A stretch of DNA of 64,000 nt from Bacteroidota bacterium (lineage in GTDB: Bacteria; Bacteroidota; Bacteroidia; Chitinophagales; Saprospiraceae), in assembly GCA_017857395.1 (NCBI GenBank), contig JAFMDF010000006.1:1-64000 (forward strand), read 5' to 3'. A model generated the notes under the pieces. It worked only from the letters and a program-made list of their open reading frames with translations. It was not told the DNA's origin and did no database searches. How positions within the stretch are numbered: the stretch's first letter is position 1; every line of letters starts with the position of its first letter. Below, one piece after another: positions 1 to 8,814 of the stretch. The position numbers and the translations under genes were made by a program.

Positions 1-146
1 GGAAAGCAAAAAAGGTATTATATTATGACTAATTATTTCTTTCTTTTTGCCTTAGTAACAATCAAAAAATAATTTCCGCATTTTGCTTACAGACCTCCAA
101 GCGTCTTTAAGACCTTGGAGTGTCTAGATGAGGAACTTATTTTAAA

Positions 147-3100
147 TCAATTAACTAATTTATCCTTATCTATTTTCTCTTCATGTGGATGTTCTTTTAA
201 GAGTTCAGCCGCAATATAAAACCCTTCTTTATCCGCTATTTCCGCTCGTACGGTTTTCACTTGCTCAGGCGTAATTGCACCAGATCTATTATCAAAAGTA
301 TTTCGGACATAAGTCAAGACCGCTGCAATTTCTTCATCATTCATCAATCCTTCAAAAGGCGTCATTGGGACGTTACCTGGATAATCTCGATTCATAACTG
401 TTATGGGGCCATACATACCTTTTAAGGTCAATTTTATCAAACGTTCTGCATCTTTTCTCACCCATTTAGATTGTTTTAAAGGCGGGTAGCCTGCTGCTGC
501 CAAACCTTGTCCATGTTCTTGGTGACAAGTACCACAATAGGCTTCTCGCTCGTATAACTCTTTGCCTTTGACAAATAAATCTCGTTCTGCACCTTTTAAA
601 TGTGTCCGAATTTCTTTATTCTTTCGTTGAACATTTTCCCCATTTAAATGTGCCACTGCTGTTTCATGTGCATGTACCATCCATTCATCCAATTCGTGCT
701 TTCCCGCTTCATTGACCACTTTCAAACCATCTTCCTTGTCTAGCCAAGAAGCAGCTACTAAGGCTTCCAAACGCACTCTACCTTCTGGGTCTTTAGCCGC
801 CTCCAATAATAAATCTGCCTGATTATCAATTTGATGTCCTGCATACCGCAAGACTTTTACAGCCGCAGTTCTTGCTCTAAAATCTTTAGCTTTTAATACT
901 TTTTCTAATAAGCCTTTATCAATTTTATTTAAAGCCCAAGTTACCCAAAGTGCCTCTAAAAGTTGATGTTCATACGCTGAATCATTTTCATAATTTTCAT
1001 CATTCTCTCCCAAATTAGTCACCCAAGTTTGCAATTTAGTTAACACTTCATCCGCATTTCTAGCCCGTAACTCTCGTCGAGTTCTATAGCGAGTTCTATA
1101 TTCTGGCAATTTCAAATTATCTAATAATTCCTCAATACTCGCATCCACTATTTTTGCAGGCTCAACTAAAGGTCTAGAAGGATAAGTAATTCGATATACC
1201 CGACCATGTACATGATCCCGTAGCGGATCCCGAGCATTATGTTGCATGTGACCAATCAAGACATTATGCCAATCCAAGAAATACAGCGAACCATCAGGCG
1301 CAAATTCCATATCTACAGGTCGGAAATTGGTATCGCTACCTTGAATTAAATCCTGTCTAAATTTAAATTTATAGCCTGTTCCATCATCAATGACCTGATG
1401 TTGTTTCATCCCCAAAAAGCCAATGTCATTATTAATTAATAAATCACCTTGTACTTCATCTGGAAAATGGCGACTGGAGACAAATTCTAAGCCAGAAGTA
1501 GGCCGCACTTTATGTTCTTGTTCCACCAAATCAAAAGATTTATGCGTCGCTTTTCCATATCTAGGTTTCACAGAACCTGGCATCATCCATCGAACGGCAG
1601 GCCCAGAAGTTTCTGCAAAAATATTCTGTCCCCAATCATCAAAAGCAATCCCCCAAGGATTAGGAATCGATAATTGAGCCGTTCTTTCTAAATGTCTTCT
1701 TTGCGGACTAAAGCGATAAAAACCACCATTCGTTCCCCTAACAGGTCCATAAGAAGTCTCTACATTGGTGTGCAAAAACACCCCTTCGCCCATATATAAA
1801 GCCCCCGAAGGATCGGCACAAAAAGCAGAAATAACATGGTGCGTATCATGGTCATCAAACCCACTCATTATGATTTCTATCTTATCGGCTTTGTCATCAC
1901 CATCAGTATCGGTGTATAATTTTAGATTCGTTCCTTGAGAAATATAAACCCCTTCTGGTGCAAATTCGAACCCTACGGGAATGTGCAAATTGTCTGCCCA
2001 TATAATTTGTTTATCCGCTTTATAATCGCCGTCCGTATCTTCCAAAATGATTAATTTATCATTCGGTTTTGGGTCACCTGGCTTATAATGAGGATAAGTC
2101 GGCATCACTGCTACCCAAAGCCGCCCTTTATTATCAAAGGACATTTGAACAGGATTGGCTAAATCTGGAAATTCTTTTTCACTGGCAAATAATTCCACCT
2201 TATACCCTGGTGCAGTAGTTAATTGATCTAAAGCATCTTGTCCGTATAAATAGGTATTCTCTCCTCTGCCATAATCCCCTGGTTTATAGTTGGTTTTAAC
2301 AGGCGCTAATGGATGGGTTTTTGCATCGGCTGCCGCTAAATCCATTTTTTTGCCTTTCGTTGCTTGCCAAATAGCTTGATCTCGAACTGCGGTCATTTCT
2401 CCTTTTTTCTTAATTTCATCTGGATAGTTATCTGGGCCAAAAGGGTTATATCTTCTACCAAAAACGTGTACACCATTGGGGCTTTTAAAATCATCATGCC
2501 AGAACCAGTTTTTCTCCATTACCGCATCGTGCACTAATTGTTCATGACTTTTATTAGGCTTGCCGCCAAATACTTTTGATGCTAATAAATTCCCTAGTTT
2601 TTTATACCCTTCGTCATTTAATTGAGACCCATCAATAGTCAATTGTTCTCCTGTTGCGAACCATTTTTTAGAAGGCGTAAAAGCATCTACATAGGGGATA
2701 TTATTTTTTGCGGCTATTTCTTTAATAGCTGCTGCATACATTGCTAGATTAGCATTCTCCTTTTCGCCATTAGGCAAATCGTATTTGTCAGATAGGTTTT
2801 GGAAAGCAATGGGCGAAACTAATACTAGTTGAGGCGCACCTTCTCCATTATATTCTTGGATGGAGGTATGTTGGATAAAAGCATCCAATTCTCCTTTAAA
2901 ATTGTCTAATCCTGCTGCGCCTTCAAAGGATTCATTATAGCCAAAAAAGGCCAAAATAATATCGGCCTCTAATTTAGTTAACCATTGGTCAGGGGTCTCA
3001 AAATGACCTTGACTATTGGAAAAATTAGCTAATTCCGTTTGAAATTTTTCTGCACCGGGAAATGCCCAAGGCGAAAATCGCCCTGAATGCGGTCTAAAAC

Positions 3101-3362
3101 CTGGCGTATTCCCTCCATCACACATATTCCTAATAAACAATTGATTAGCTGGGTAACGAAGATGCATTTCTGTTTCGAAATGCCCGAAATTCAGCATCCG
3201 AGAACATAAATTGTTCCCCAATAAAACAATATGATCTTCTTTTTGAATGGTAAGGATGGGTTTTTCTTCAGCAGTACATTGCCAGAAGGAAGAAACACAA
3301 AGTGTTAATAAAAAAATTAACGTAAAAAATGGAAGGCGATTTATTTGGTAATTGTTAATCAT
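147..3362 (-). CDS. SGNH hydrolase / PVC-type dehydrogenase / cytochrome c fusion protein
   Basis: The 1071-residue protein is probably exported and has four parts. A hydrophobic leader covers about residues 8-28. An SGNH/GDSL-like hydrolase region spans about 42-265. A beta-propeller of the PVC-type membrane-bound dehydrogenase (sorbosone dehydrogenase-like) family follows at about 385-730, with calcium-type DTDGD stretches near 442 and 485. Alpha-helical HEAT-like repeats (800-905) lead into a C-terminal cytochrome c domain with heme motif CGTCH at 943-947 and a likely axial Met at 1000. The family is thought to oxidise sugars or alcohols in the periplasm and pass electrons to the heme; the substrate cannot be read from sequence. 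It stands alone on the minus strand. The fused N-terminal hydrolase is the less usual element and may deacylate a polysaccharide-derived substrate. Confidence 0.85.
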   Translation of the reverse strand: MINNYQINRLPFFTLIFLLTLCVSSFWQCTAEEKPILTIQKEDHIVLLGNNLCSRMLNFGHFETEMHLRYPANQLFIRNMCDGGNTPGFRPHSGRFSPWAFPGAEKFQTELANFSNSQGHFETPDQWLTKLEADIILAFFGYNESFEGAAGLDNFKGELDAFIQHTSIQEYNGEGAPQLVLVSPIAFQNLSDKYDLPNGEKENANLAMYAAAIKEIAAKNNIPYVDAFTPSKKWFATGEQLTIDGSQLNDEGYKKLGNLLASKVFGGKPNKSHEQLVHDAVMEKNWFWHDDFKSPNGVHVFGRRYNPFGPDNYPDEIKKKGEMTAVRDQAIWQATKGKKMDLAAADAKTHPLAPVKTNYKPGDYGRGENTYLYGQDALDQLTTAPGYKVELFASEKEFPDLANPVQMSFDNKGRLWVAVMPTYPHYKPGDPKPNDKLIILEDTDGDYKADKQIIWADNLHIPVGFEFAPEGVYISQGTNLKLYTDTDGDDKADKIEIIMSGFDDHDTHHVISAFCADPSGALYMGEGVFLHTNVETSYGPVRGTNGGFYRFSPQRRHLERTAQLSIPNPWGIAFDDWGQNIFAETSGPAVRWMMPGSVKPRYGKATHKSFDLVEQEHKVRPTSGLEFVSSRHFPDEVQGDLLINNDIGFLGMKQHQVIDDGTGYKFKFRQDLIQGSDTNFRPVDMEFAPDGSLYFLDWHNVLIGHMQHNARDPLRDHVHGRVYRITYPSRPLVEPAKIVDASIEELLDNLKLPEYRTRYRTRRELRARNADEVLTKLQTWVTNLGENDENYENDSAYEHQLLEALWVTWALNKIDKGLLEKVLKAKDFRARTAAVKVLRYAGHQIDNQADLLLEAAKDPEGRVRLEALVAASWLDKEDGLKVVNEAGKHELDEWMVHAHETAVAHLNGENVQRKNKEIRTHLKGAERDLFVKGKELYEREAYCGTCHQEHGQGLAAAGYPPLKQSKWVRKDAERLIKLTLKGMYGPITVMNRDYPGNVPMTPFEGLMNDEEIAAVLTYVRNTFDNRSGAITPEQVKTVRAEIADKEGFYIAAELLKEHPHEEKIDKDKLVN

Positions 3363-3557
3363 TAGTAATTATTTTTCGTTAGGTCATAAATGTACACAAA
3401 ATTTATAATTTATTAACTTCTTGTATTTAAATTGACATAAATTCTAAGCGATTTTCAAAAACTGACTTTTTATTAATTGTAGATTGCCCTAATTTGCAAT
3501 CAACTCGAATAAATCTAAAAACCAAGCGTTAAAATATATACTAACAAAAATAACTTT

Positions 3558-4004
3558 ATGAAAAACTGGAAATCATACCCAATATTACTTGCTTCCTTCT
3601 TTGTTATTTCTTTAGGTCTACTTAGTTGTGGTGAAGACCGAGAAGCCGAAGAAAATGCAGCGTATATTGTTGATATTGAAATCATCACCCCTACTAATAA
3701 TGCCACGATGGCAGTTGGCGAAGATTTTAATGTAGAGGTGGATTATGCTAGAAAGGAAAATACGATTCATAATATCAAAGTAGAAATTGTGGATGAACAG
3801 GGAGTGACGGTGCATAAATTAGTAGAAAGACATGCGCATGTGGCTGATGAATTTACTTTTCAATCAGAAGCTGTTAGTATTGGACAAGCGGGTACTTATT
3901 TTGTTCGGGCATCTAGTACAGATTTACAGATAGAAGGAGATAATGATAACCATGGAAGTGGTGATGTAGATAATATGGTGGAGCATGTACTTGTTGTGCA
4001 GTAG
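3558..4004 (+). CDS. small lipoprotein with Ig-like domain
   Basis: This 148-residue protein has a lipoprotein signal peptide ending in lipobox LLSC, with the lipidated Cys at residue 24. The mature part is a single predicted beta-sandwich beginning with VDIEIITPT, and it is rich in acidic residues and in His near the C-terminus (HAHV, DNDNHGSG). The layout recalls the DUF4625 class of Bacteroidota lipoproteins, but I cannot confirm membership. It faces the next gene (4129-4653) tail to tail across a strong hairpin. The function is unknown and it is probably anchored in the outer membrane. Confidence 0.7.
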   Translation: MKNWKSYPILLASFFVISLGLLSCGEDREAEENAAYIVDIEIITPTNNATMAVGEDFNVEVDYARKENTIHNIKVEIVDEQGVTVHKLVERHAHVADEFTFQSEAVSIGQAGTYFVRASSTDLQIEGDNDNHGSGDVDNMVEHVLVVQ

Positions 4005-4050
4005 GTTTGTTCAGGGTTAAAAAAATTATAAATCTAAAATCATACATCAC

Positions 4051-4094
4051 AAATCATAAATCCATCTAAAAAAAACGTGATGGATTTATGATTT
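4051..4094. terminator. bidirectional terminator hairpin
   Basis: A perfect 16-bp stem (AAATCATAAATCCATC at 4051-4066 with its complement at 4079-4094) encloses a short A-rich loop between two convergent genes. Further AAATCATA/TATGATTT half-repeats flank the stem, so it may also be a repeat element. Confidence 0.6.
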
Positions 4095-4128
4095 AAGATT
4101 TATGAACTATGATTTCTGATTTAAAATA

Positions 4129-4653
4129 CTACCCAGGCAACCAACCCACAAAAACGTCCTCAAATATTTCTTCTGGTAAATTAGCTACCTCTTTTTCTTC
4201 GTTCTCTAGCACCATATCTTTCAATTTTACCGTCATTTTAAAAGTCGTTCCCCAAGGGTCAACCGAAATACTATCTTCTGTAATTTGGATGGTTACTGCT
4301 CCTGAAATGGCAGTCCAGGTAGTACTAATCTCTCCTTGGTCGTTTGCTACATCATCGCAAGCATAATTACCAATTTCATCTTTAAACAAATGTATTTGAA
4401 TCTTTAAACTTGGTGCGTTTACATCAAAAGTTTGCGCTGTCAGGTTTAAGCCTAAATCGGAACGTTTTCCAGATACAGATAGGTGTAATCTTTCTTCGGG
4501 GAGCTCTTTATAAACGTAAAAATCCGAACAACCTTGAGCAGTTGCTGCCTCGAAAGAATAATTTACGGAAGGGGGTAATACACAGCAGTCTTCTTCTTTG
4601 TTACAATTGATTAAAAATAAACAGACACTTAAAATGCCTAATAACTTTTTCAT
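4129..4653 (-). CDS. hypothetical lipoprotein
   Basis: This is a 174-residue protein with a lipoprotein signal peptide (lipobox LINC, Cys17) followed by a second Cys cluster (EEDCC). The rest is predicted beta-rich with alternating hydrophobic residues, and it contains the stretch TTWTAISGAVTIQI. I do not recognise a family. Similar small beta-sandwich lipoproteins are common on Bacteroidota cell surfaces. It is convergent with the lipoprotein gene at 3558-4004 and shares its hairpin terminator. No functional residues can be assigned. Confidence 0.65.
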   Translation of the reverse strand: MKKLLGILSVCLFLINCNKEEDCCVLPPSVNYSFEAATAQGCSDFYVYKELPEERLHLSVSGKRSDLGLNLTAQTFDVNAPSLKIQIHLFKDEIGNYACDDVANDQGEISTTWTAISGAVTIQITEDSISVDPWGTTFKMTVKLKDMVLENEEKEVANLPEEIFEDVFVGWLPG

Positions 4654-4840
4654 GTTGAATGATTTGGTGATTGCTAAAATAGGGAAGTCATTTTTATAGA
4701 CGACTAAATAATCGGAATGGTTGGGTTGGTAGAGTAGAGAATAGAGACCATTTCATTGAGAGAAGAGAGAGGTTTTAGGGACATTGACAAAATTAGAGAT
4801 GAATCAAACTCTAGTAGACATTTTAGGAGGTTTTTATTTT

Positions 4841-4962
4841 TTAACACATAGTCACAGAGTTTTACACATAGTTCATATAGTCTTTATAGTATGACTAAAA
4901 TAGCTTAAATCTTAAACTATGTTTTCTATTGTGTGTGTTTAAACTCTGTGACTATGTGTTAA
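4841..4962. repeat. long-armed inverted repeat
   Basis: Perfect 22-bp arms (4841-4862, starting TTAACACATAGTCACAG, and 4941-4962) flank 78 nt. The element fills most of the 342-bp gap between 4653 and 4995, in which I see no gene. It may act as a terminator for the phosphatase gene at 4995-5549. Confidence 0.7.
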
Positions 4963-4994
4963 CTACTTTTACTAATTATTGATACCCTTCTCAA

Positions 4995-5549
4995 CTATTT
5001 TAATCTTTTAACCTTACCATCTTTAATTTCAAAAACGACTCCAAAACCAAACTGTTCATCAAAGGCATTGTCTAGAGGAATCCCTTGTAAATGACACAAA
5101 AAAGCACGAATCACCCCCGAATGATTGACTAAAAAAACTTGGTCGGCGTCCATTTGTAAAACTTCCTCATACAATTCTTTTGCTCTATCAAAAACCGATT
5201 GAAACGCTTCTCCATTTGGACAAGGCGTATGCACAAAATTAGCTTTCCATTTGATTAAAGTTTCTTTTCCAAAAGAGCGCCAAGGTTGCAATTCCCAATC
5301 GCCGAAACTGATTTCTGTTAAGCGTTGCTCTATGGTTATAGGGTATTCCTTCGCTATAAATTGCGCTAATTTATGGCAGCGTTGTAATGGGCTAGATAAT
5401 ATCTTTGTATTGGTCGTAATAGTTGGCAAAACTGCTTTTACTGCTGTCGCTTCGACTGGAAAAGTAGTTGCTACATCTAAATCAGAACTGCCATAACAAA
5501 TGCCTTTTGCAATATCAGGTTGCGTATGTCGGATTAAGTAAATTTTCAT
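4995..5549 (-). CDS. histidine phosphatase, alpha-ribazole phosphatase-like
   Basis: This 184-residue histidine phosphatase carries the N-terminal catalytic motif LIRHTQPD with Arg7-His8 (His8 is the expected phospho-acceptor). It has the second-arginine region SSPLQRCHKLAQ near residue 52, a catalytic acidic residue in the region ISFGDWELQPW and the distal histidine in LVNHSGVIRAF. The start IRHTQPDIAKGICYG matches the CobC/alpha-ribazole phosphatase branch, which removes the phosphate from alpha-ribazole 5'-phosphate in cobalamin assembly. No other cobalamin genes are nearby, so a general small-molecule phosphatase is also possible. It is divergent from the NUDIX regulator at 5640 with 90 bp between, so that regulator could control it. 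Confidence 0.8.
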   Translation of the reverse strand: MKIYLIRHTQPDIAKGICYGSSDLDVATTFPVEATAVKAVLPTITTNTKILSSPLQRCHKLAQFIAKEYPITIEQRLTEISFGDWELQPWRSFGKETLIKWKANFVHTPCPNGEAFQSVFDRAKELYEEVLQMDADQVFLVNHSGVIRAFLCHLQGIPLDNAFDEQFGFGVVFEIKDGKVKRLK

Positions 5550-5639
5550 GGCGCAAATTTAGGATAAAAACTTACAAAAAATCATCCTCAAATTTGAAAA
5601 ACCACGCCATTCCTTTTATTATTGTAAAAATTACACAAA

Positions 5640-6323
5640 ATGTTTCAACAAAATCTAAGCCTCACAGTCGATGCAGTTGTTTTTGGGTATGACGCCAAAG
5701 ATGGATTATCGGTACTCTTAATCAAGCGTTTATTAGCACCATTCAAAGGACATTGGGCCCTTCCAGGCGGATTTTTATTAGCTGGCGAAAGTTTGGAAAA
5801 AGCAGTTGAACGAGAATTAGAAGAAGAGACAGGCATCAAAGTTAATTATTTGGAACAATTATACACTTTTGGCAAACCAGATAGAGATCCTCGAAAACAT
5901 GTAGTTACGGTAGCCTATTATGGACTTGTTCGTCGAAATTTATTTGAACTCTATGCTGCTACAGATGCGGAAGATGCACAATGGTTTAATATAAAGGAAT
6001 TGCCCCCATTAGCTTTTGATCATAACGACATTTTCAAGATGGCTTTAGAGCGATTAAGGGGCAAAATTGCCTACCAGCCTATTGGTTTTGAACTTTTAGA
6101 TGAAGAATTTCCACTACCAGATTTGCATCGTTTGTACGAAACGCTTTATGGCAAAAAAATTGACCGCCGCAACTTTAGTAAAAAGATTTTACAATTAGAC
6201 ATTTTGGAAGATTTGAATAAATTTCAGCCACACGCTGGTCGTGGGCGACCGAGCAAATTATATAAATTTAATCGAGCAAAATATTTTGCTTTGAAAGCAG
6301 AGGGGATGGTTTTTGAGGTCTGA
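5640..6323 (+). CDS. NUDIX domain transcriptional regulator (NrtR-like)
   Basis: The 227-residue protein has an N-terminal NUDIX domain with a complete box GX5EX7REUXEEXGU at residues 44-66 (G44, E50, R58, E59, E62, E63, G65). A C-terminal winged helix-turn-helix follows at about 150-222, with the basic segment GRGRPSKLYKFN. This architecture is that of NrtR-type regulators, which sense an ADP-ribose-like or sugar metabolite and repress NAD or sugar pathways. The intact NUDIX box means hydrolysis is still possible; many NrtR proteins have lost it. The target is unknown. The divergent phosphatase gene at 4995-5549 shares the promoter region and is the closest candidate. Confidence 0.85.
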   Translation: MFQQNLSLTVDAVVFGYDAKDGLSVLLIKRLLAPFKGHWALPGGFLLAGESLEKAVERELEEETGIKVNYLEQLYTFGKPDRDPRKHVVTVAYYGLVRRNLFELYAATDAEDAQWFNIKELPPLAFDHNDIFKMALERLRGKIAYQPIGFELLDEEFPLPDLHRLYETLYGKKIDRRNFSKKILQLDILEDLNKFQPHAGRGRPSKLYKFNRAKYFALKAEGMVFEV

Positions 6324-6593
6324 AATCAATAAAAGTTAGTAAAACTAAATCCCTGATTTTGGTCTAAAAGAGGTTTACTAAATTTTGAAGATTTAGCAAA
6401 TCGGGAGTTTACCGTACTTAGCGACCTCCCTGCTAGACTTATCTTCTGCTAAATTTGTCTTAAGAACACACTCTAACATTAGTTGGCATATTTTATGCAT
6501 TTCTCCGTATATACTATAATGTATAACCACATTCCCCTCTAGTATATTAATAAGCGCAATTTTTTTCAACTACACATTACACTAAGACCAACT

Positions 6594-8639
6594 ATGGGGA
6601 TCTGGCAAACAAGATATATTCCATTGGCTATTTATACAGCCATCCTATCCTTATGCCTGTTCCCTAATAGCGCTTTCTATGCGCAAACCTTCCAAGAAAC
6701 AGTTGATAGTTTAATCAAACAACTACCTAACGTACAAGCAGCAGAAGCCCATGTTGATTTATTAAATGAAATCAGTTACACCAATAGACGGATTTCGGGT
6801 GATTCTACTTTAAAATATGGTCGCATGGCACGAAAGGCCGCTATAGAAGTCGACTATTTCAGAGGGCAATCTATAGCGCATAAAAATATCGGGATAGGTC
6901 ATTATAAAATGGCGGCTCCAAGAGACAGTATGGTTTATCACTATGAAAAAGCAATCACATTTGCAGAAAAAATTAACGATTACTATACACAAGCAGCCTG
7001 TTATAATAATTTAGCCCTCTTATTTTCTTATAAAGAGAAACCGTATACTGTTATTCAGTACTATTTAATAGGAATTGACATTTTTGATACGCACATTAAA
7101 GAGGAGAAAAGTTTAAAAGCTTTAATGTTAGCTAATTTGGCTCAATTTCATGGTGCTTTAGAAGAATACGATAAAGGTTTAGGGTATATGGAAAGAGCTT
7201 TTGATATTGCTAGAAGGAATAATTATACCCAAATCCTTAGCATTTATGCGGATGATTATGGCAGGATTTTAATTAAAAAGAAACAGTTTGAAAGAGCAGC
7301 TGAAATTTTTGCAGAAGGGTTGAGACTAAATGAGGCCTTAGCAGATAAATCCTCAAAAGCGTGGAATTGGAGCTATCAAGTAGATTTGGCAATTGCACAG
7401 CAAGAATGCGAAAAAGCAGAAAAGCAAGCCAAATTAGCTTATGACTATGCTGTACAAGAGAAAATGGCGGAACCAGCTACTTATAATACTCTTGGTTTCG
7501 CAAAGGTTGCGCTTTGTAAAAAGGAATATGATAAGGTCTTGGAGTATGGCAAACAAATGCTAGAAGAACATGGGGCTCAAAATGCAGACTTAATCATTAA
7601 GACCGTCAATATTAAGCAAGAAGCCCGCCTACTATTAGCGAAAGCTATGGAGGGGAAAGGCAAATTCGAGGAAGCTTATTTTTACACACAAACGTATCAT
7701 GCTATAAATGATAGTATCTTGCAAAAGCAAAAATTAGCGCATGCTGCCGAAATGGAAACTAAATACCAATTGGTAGAAAAAGAAAAGGCTATAAATTTTT
7801 TGCAAGGAGAACAAAGCATTACGAATCGTTTTATCCGTCGATTATGGACTTTTCTGGGAATTATCGCTTTAGCAGGTTTATATATCTTTTATTTACTTTT
7901 TAAAAGGAAAGAGGCAAACGAATTGATTAAAACTAAAAATGAAGAATTAGAAAAATACATTGCTTCGAATTTACAATTAGAAAACTTTGCCTACATTGCT
8001 TCTCATGATTTAAGGTCACCACTCTCTAATATAACAAGTTTTGCGCAATTACTTAAAAAAGAGACAAAAAATCGTTTAGCCGATGTTGAAATAGAATACC
8101 TCAACTTTATTGATAGTAGTGCCGAAAACATGATGGTCTTATTAGAGGATATTATGAAGTTTTCTATGTTACAAAAAAGCCTAATCAGCAAAGAGAAGAT
8201 TCATTTGTCTGAGTTTGTTATGGATTTTTTGGAGGGGAATAAAAAATTGATAAAAGAGCATCAGGTAGAGGTTACGACTGAAATAGATGTCGCTTACTTA
8301 AACGCAGACCGTTCTAAATTACAGCAATTGATGCAAAATTTATTAGCCAACGCTATTAAATATAGAAAAGTAGACGAAATTCCTAAGGTTGCTATTTCCA
8401 TTTTATCTAAAAAAGGAGCTGCTGTATTCAGTATGAAAGATAATGGAATAGGTATAGAACCAACCTATTTTGAGCGGATATTTCTACTTTTTAAACGCTT
8501 ACATAATAAAACAGAATATCAGGGTACAGGTATCGGTTTAGCAATTTGTAAAAAAATTGTCGATATGCATGGTGGTAAAATCTGGGTAGAATCTACTTTC
8601 GGAGAAGGGGCAAATTTTTCTTTCTCTTTGCCAAAATAG
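6594..8639 (+). CDS. TPR-containing membrane sensor histidine kinase
   Basis: This 681-residue protein has a signal-like N-terminus (1-31) and a periplasmic tetratricopeptide region of about 40-390. A transmembrane helix at about 417-436 is followed by a coiled coil and the kinase core. The H-box is SHDLRSPLSN with His471, the N-box NLLANAIKYR lies at 582-591, the G1 box DNGIGI at 616-621 and the G2 box GTGIGLAI at 644-651. It should autophosphorylate on His471. No response regulator gene is adjacent, so its partner is elsewhere, possibly the LytTR protein at 61.7 kb, but that is a guess. An FtsX permease gene follows after 175 bp, with no sign of a shared operon. Confidence 0.9.
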   Translation: MGIWQTRYIPLAIYTAILSLCLFPNSAFYAQTFQETVDSLIKQLPNVQAAEAHVDLLNEISYTNRRISGDSTLKYGRMARKAAIEVDYFRGQSIAHKNIGIGHYKMAAPRDSMVYHYEKAITFAEKINDYYTQAACYNNLALLFSYKEKPYTVIQYYLIGIDIFDTHIKEEKSLKALMLANLAQFHGALEEYDKGLGYMERAFDIARRNNYTQILSIYADDYGRILIKKKQFERAAEIFAEGLRLNEALADKSSKAWNWSYQVDLAIAQQECEKAEKQAKLAYDYAVQEKMAEPATYNTLGFAKVALCKKEYDKVLEYGKQMLEEHGAQNADLIIKTVNIKQEARLLLAKAMEGKGKFEEAYFYTQTYHAINDSILQKQKLAHAAEMETKYQLVEKEKAINFLQGEQSITNRFIRRLWTFLGIIALAGLYIFYLLFKRKEANELIKTKNEELEKYIASNLQLENFAYIASHDLRSPLSNITSFAQLLKKETKNRLADVEIEYLNFIDSSAENMMVLLEDIMKFSMLQKSLISKEKIHLSEFVMDFLEGNKKLIKEHQVEVTTEIDVAYLNADRSKLQQLMQNLLANAIKYRKVDEIPKVAISILSKKGAAVFSMKDNGIGIEPTYFERIFLLFKRLHNKTEYQGTGIGLAICKKIVDMHGGKIWVESTFGEGANFSFSLPK

Positions 8640-8814
8640 TTGATTTTAATAGACTTTTTTCTGCCTTTCATCGAAAACCTCCTTTCTTTTCCTTACTTTT
8701 CCCTACCTTCACTAAGGAAAGTGTAAGGAATAACTTCGTCATTTAGGTTGTTTATTTTGACTTTATTTCATACACGTTTCTAACCGACTTTTATCACCTG
8801 ACACCTGTATTAAC

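Noticed and set aside
91-121. CTCCAAG/CTTGGAG hairpin at the left edge
   Set aside because: The 7-bp stem is too weak and too near the window edge to assign as a terminator or repeat.
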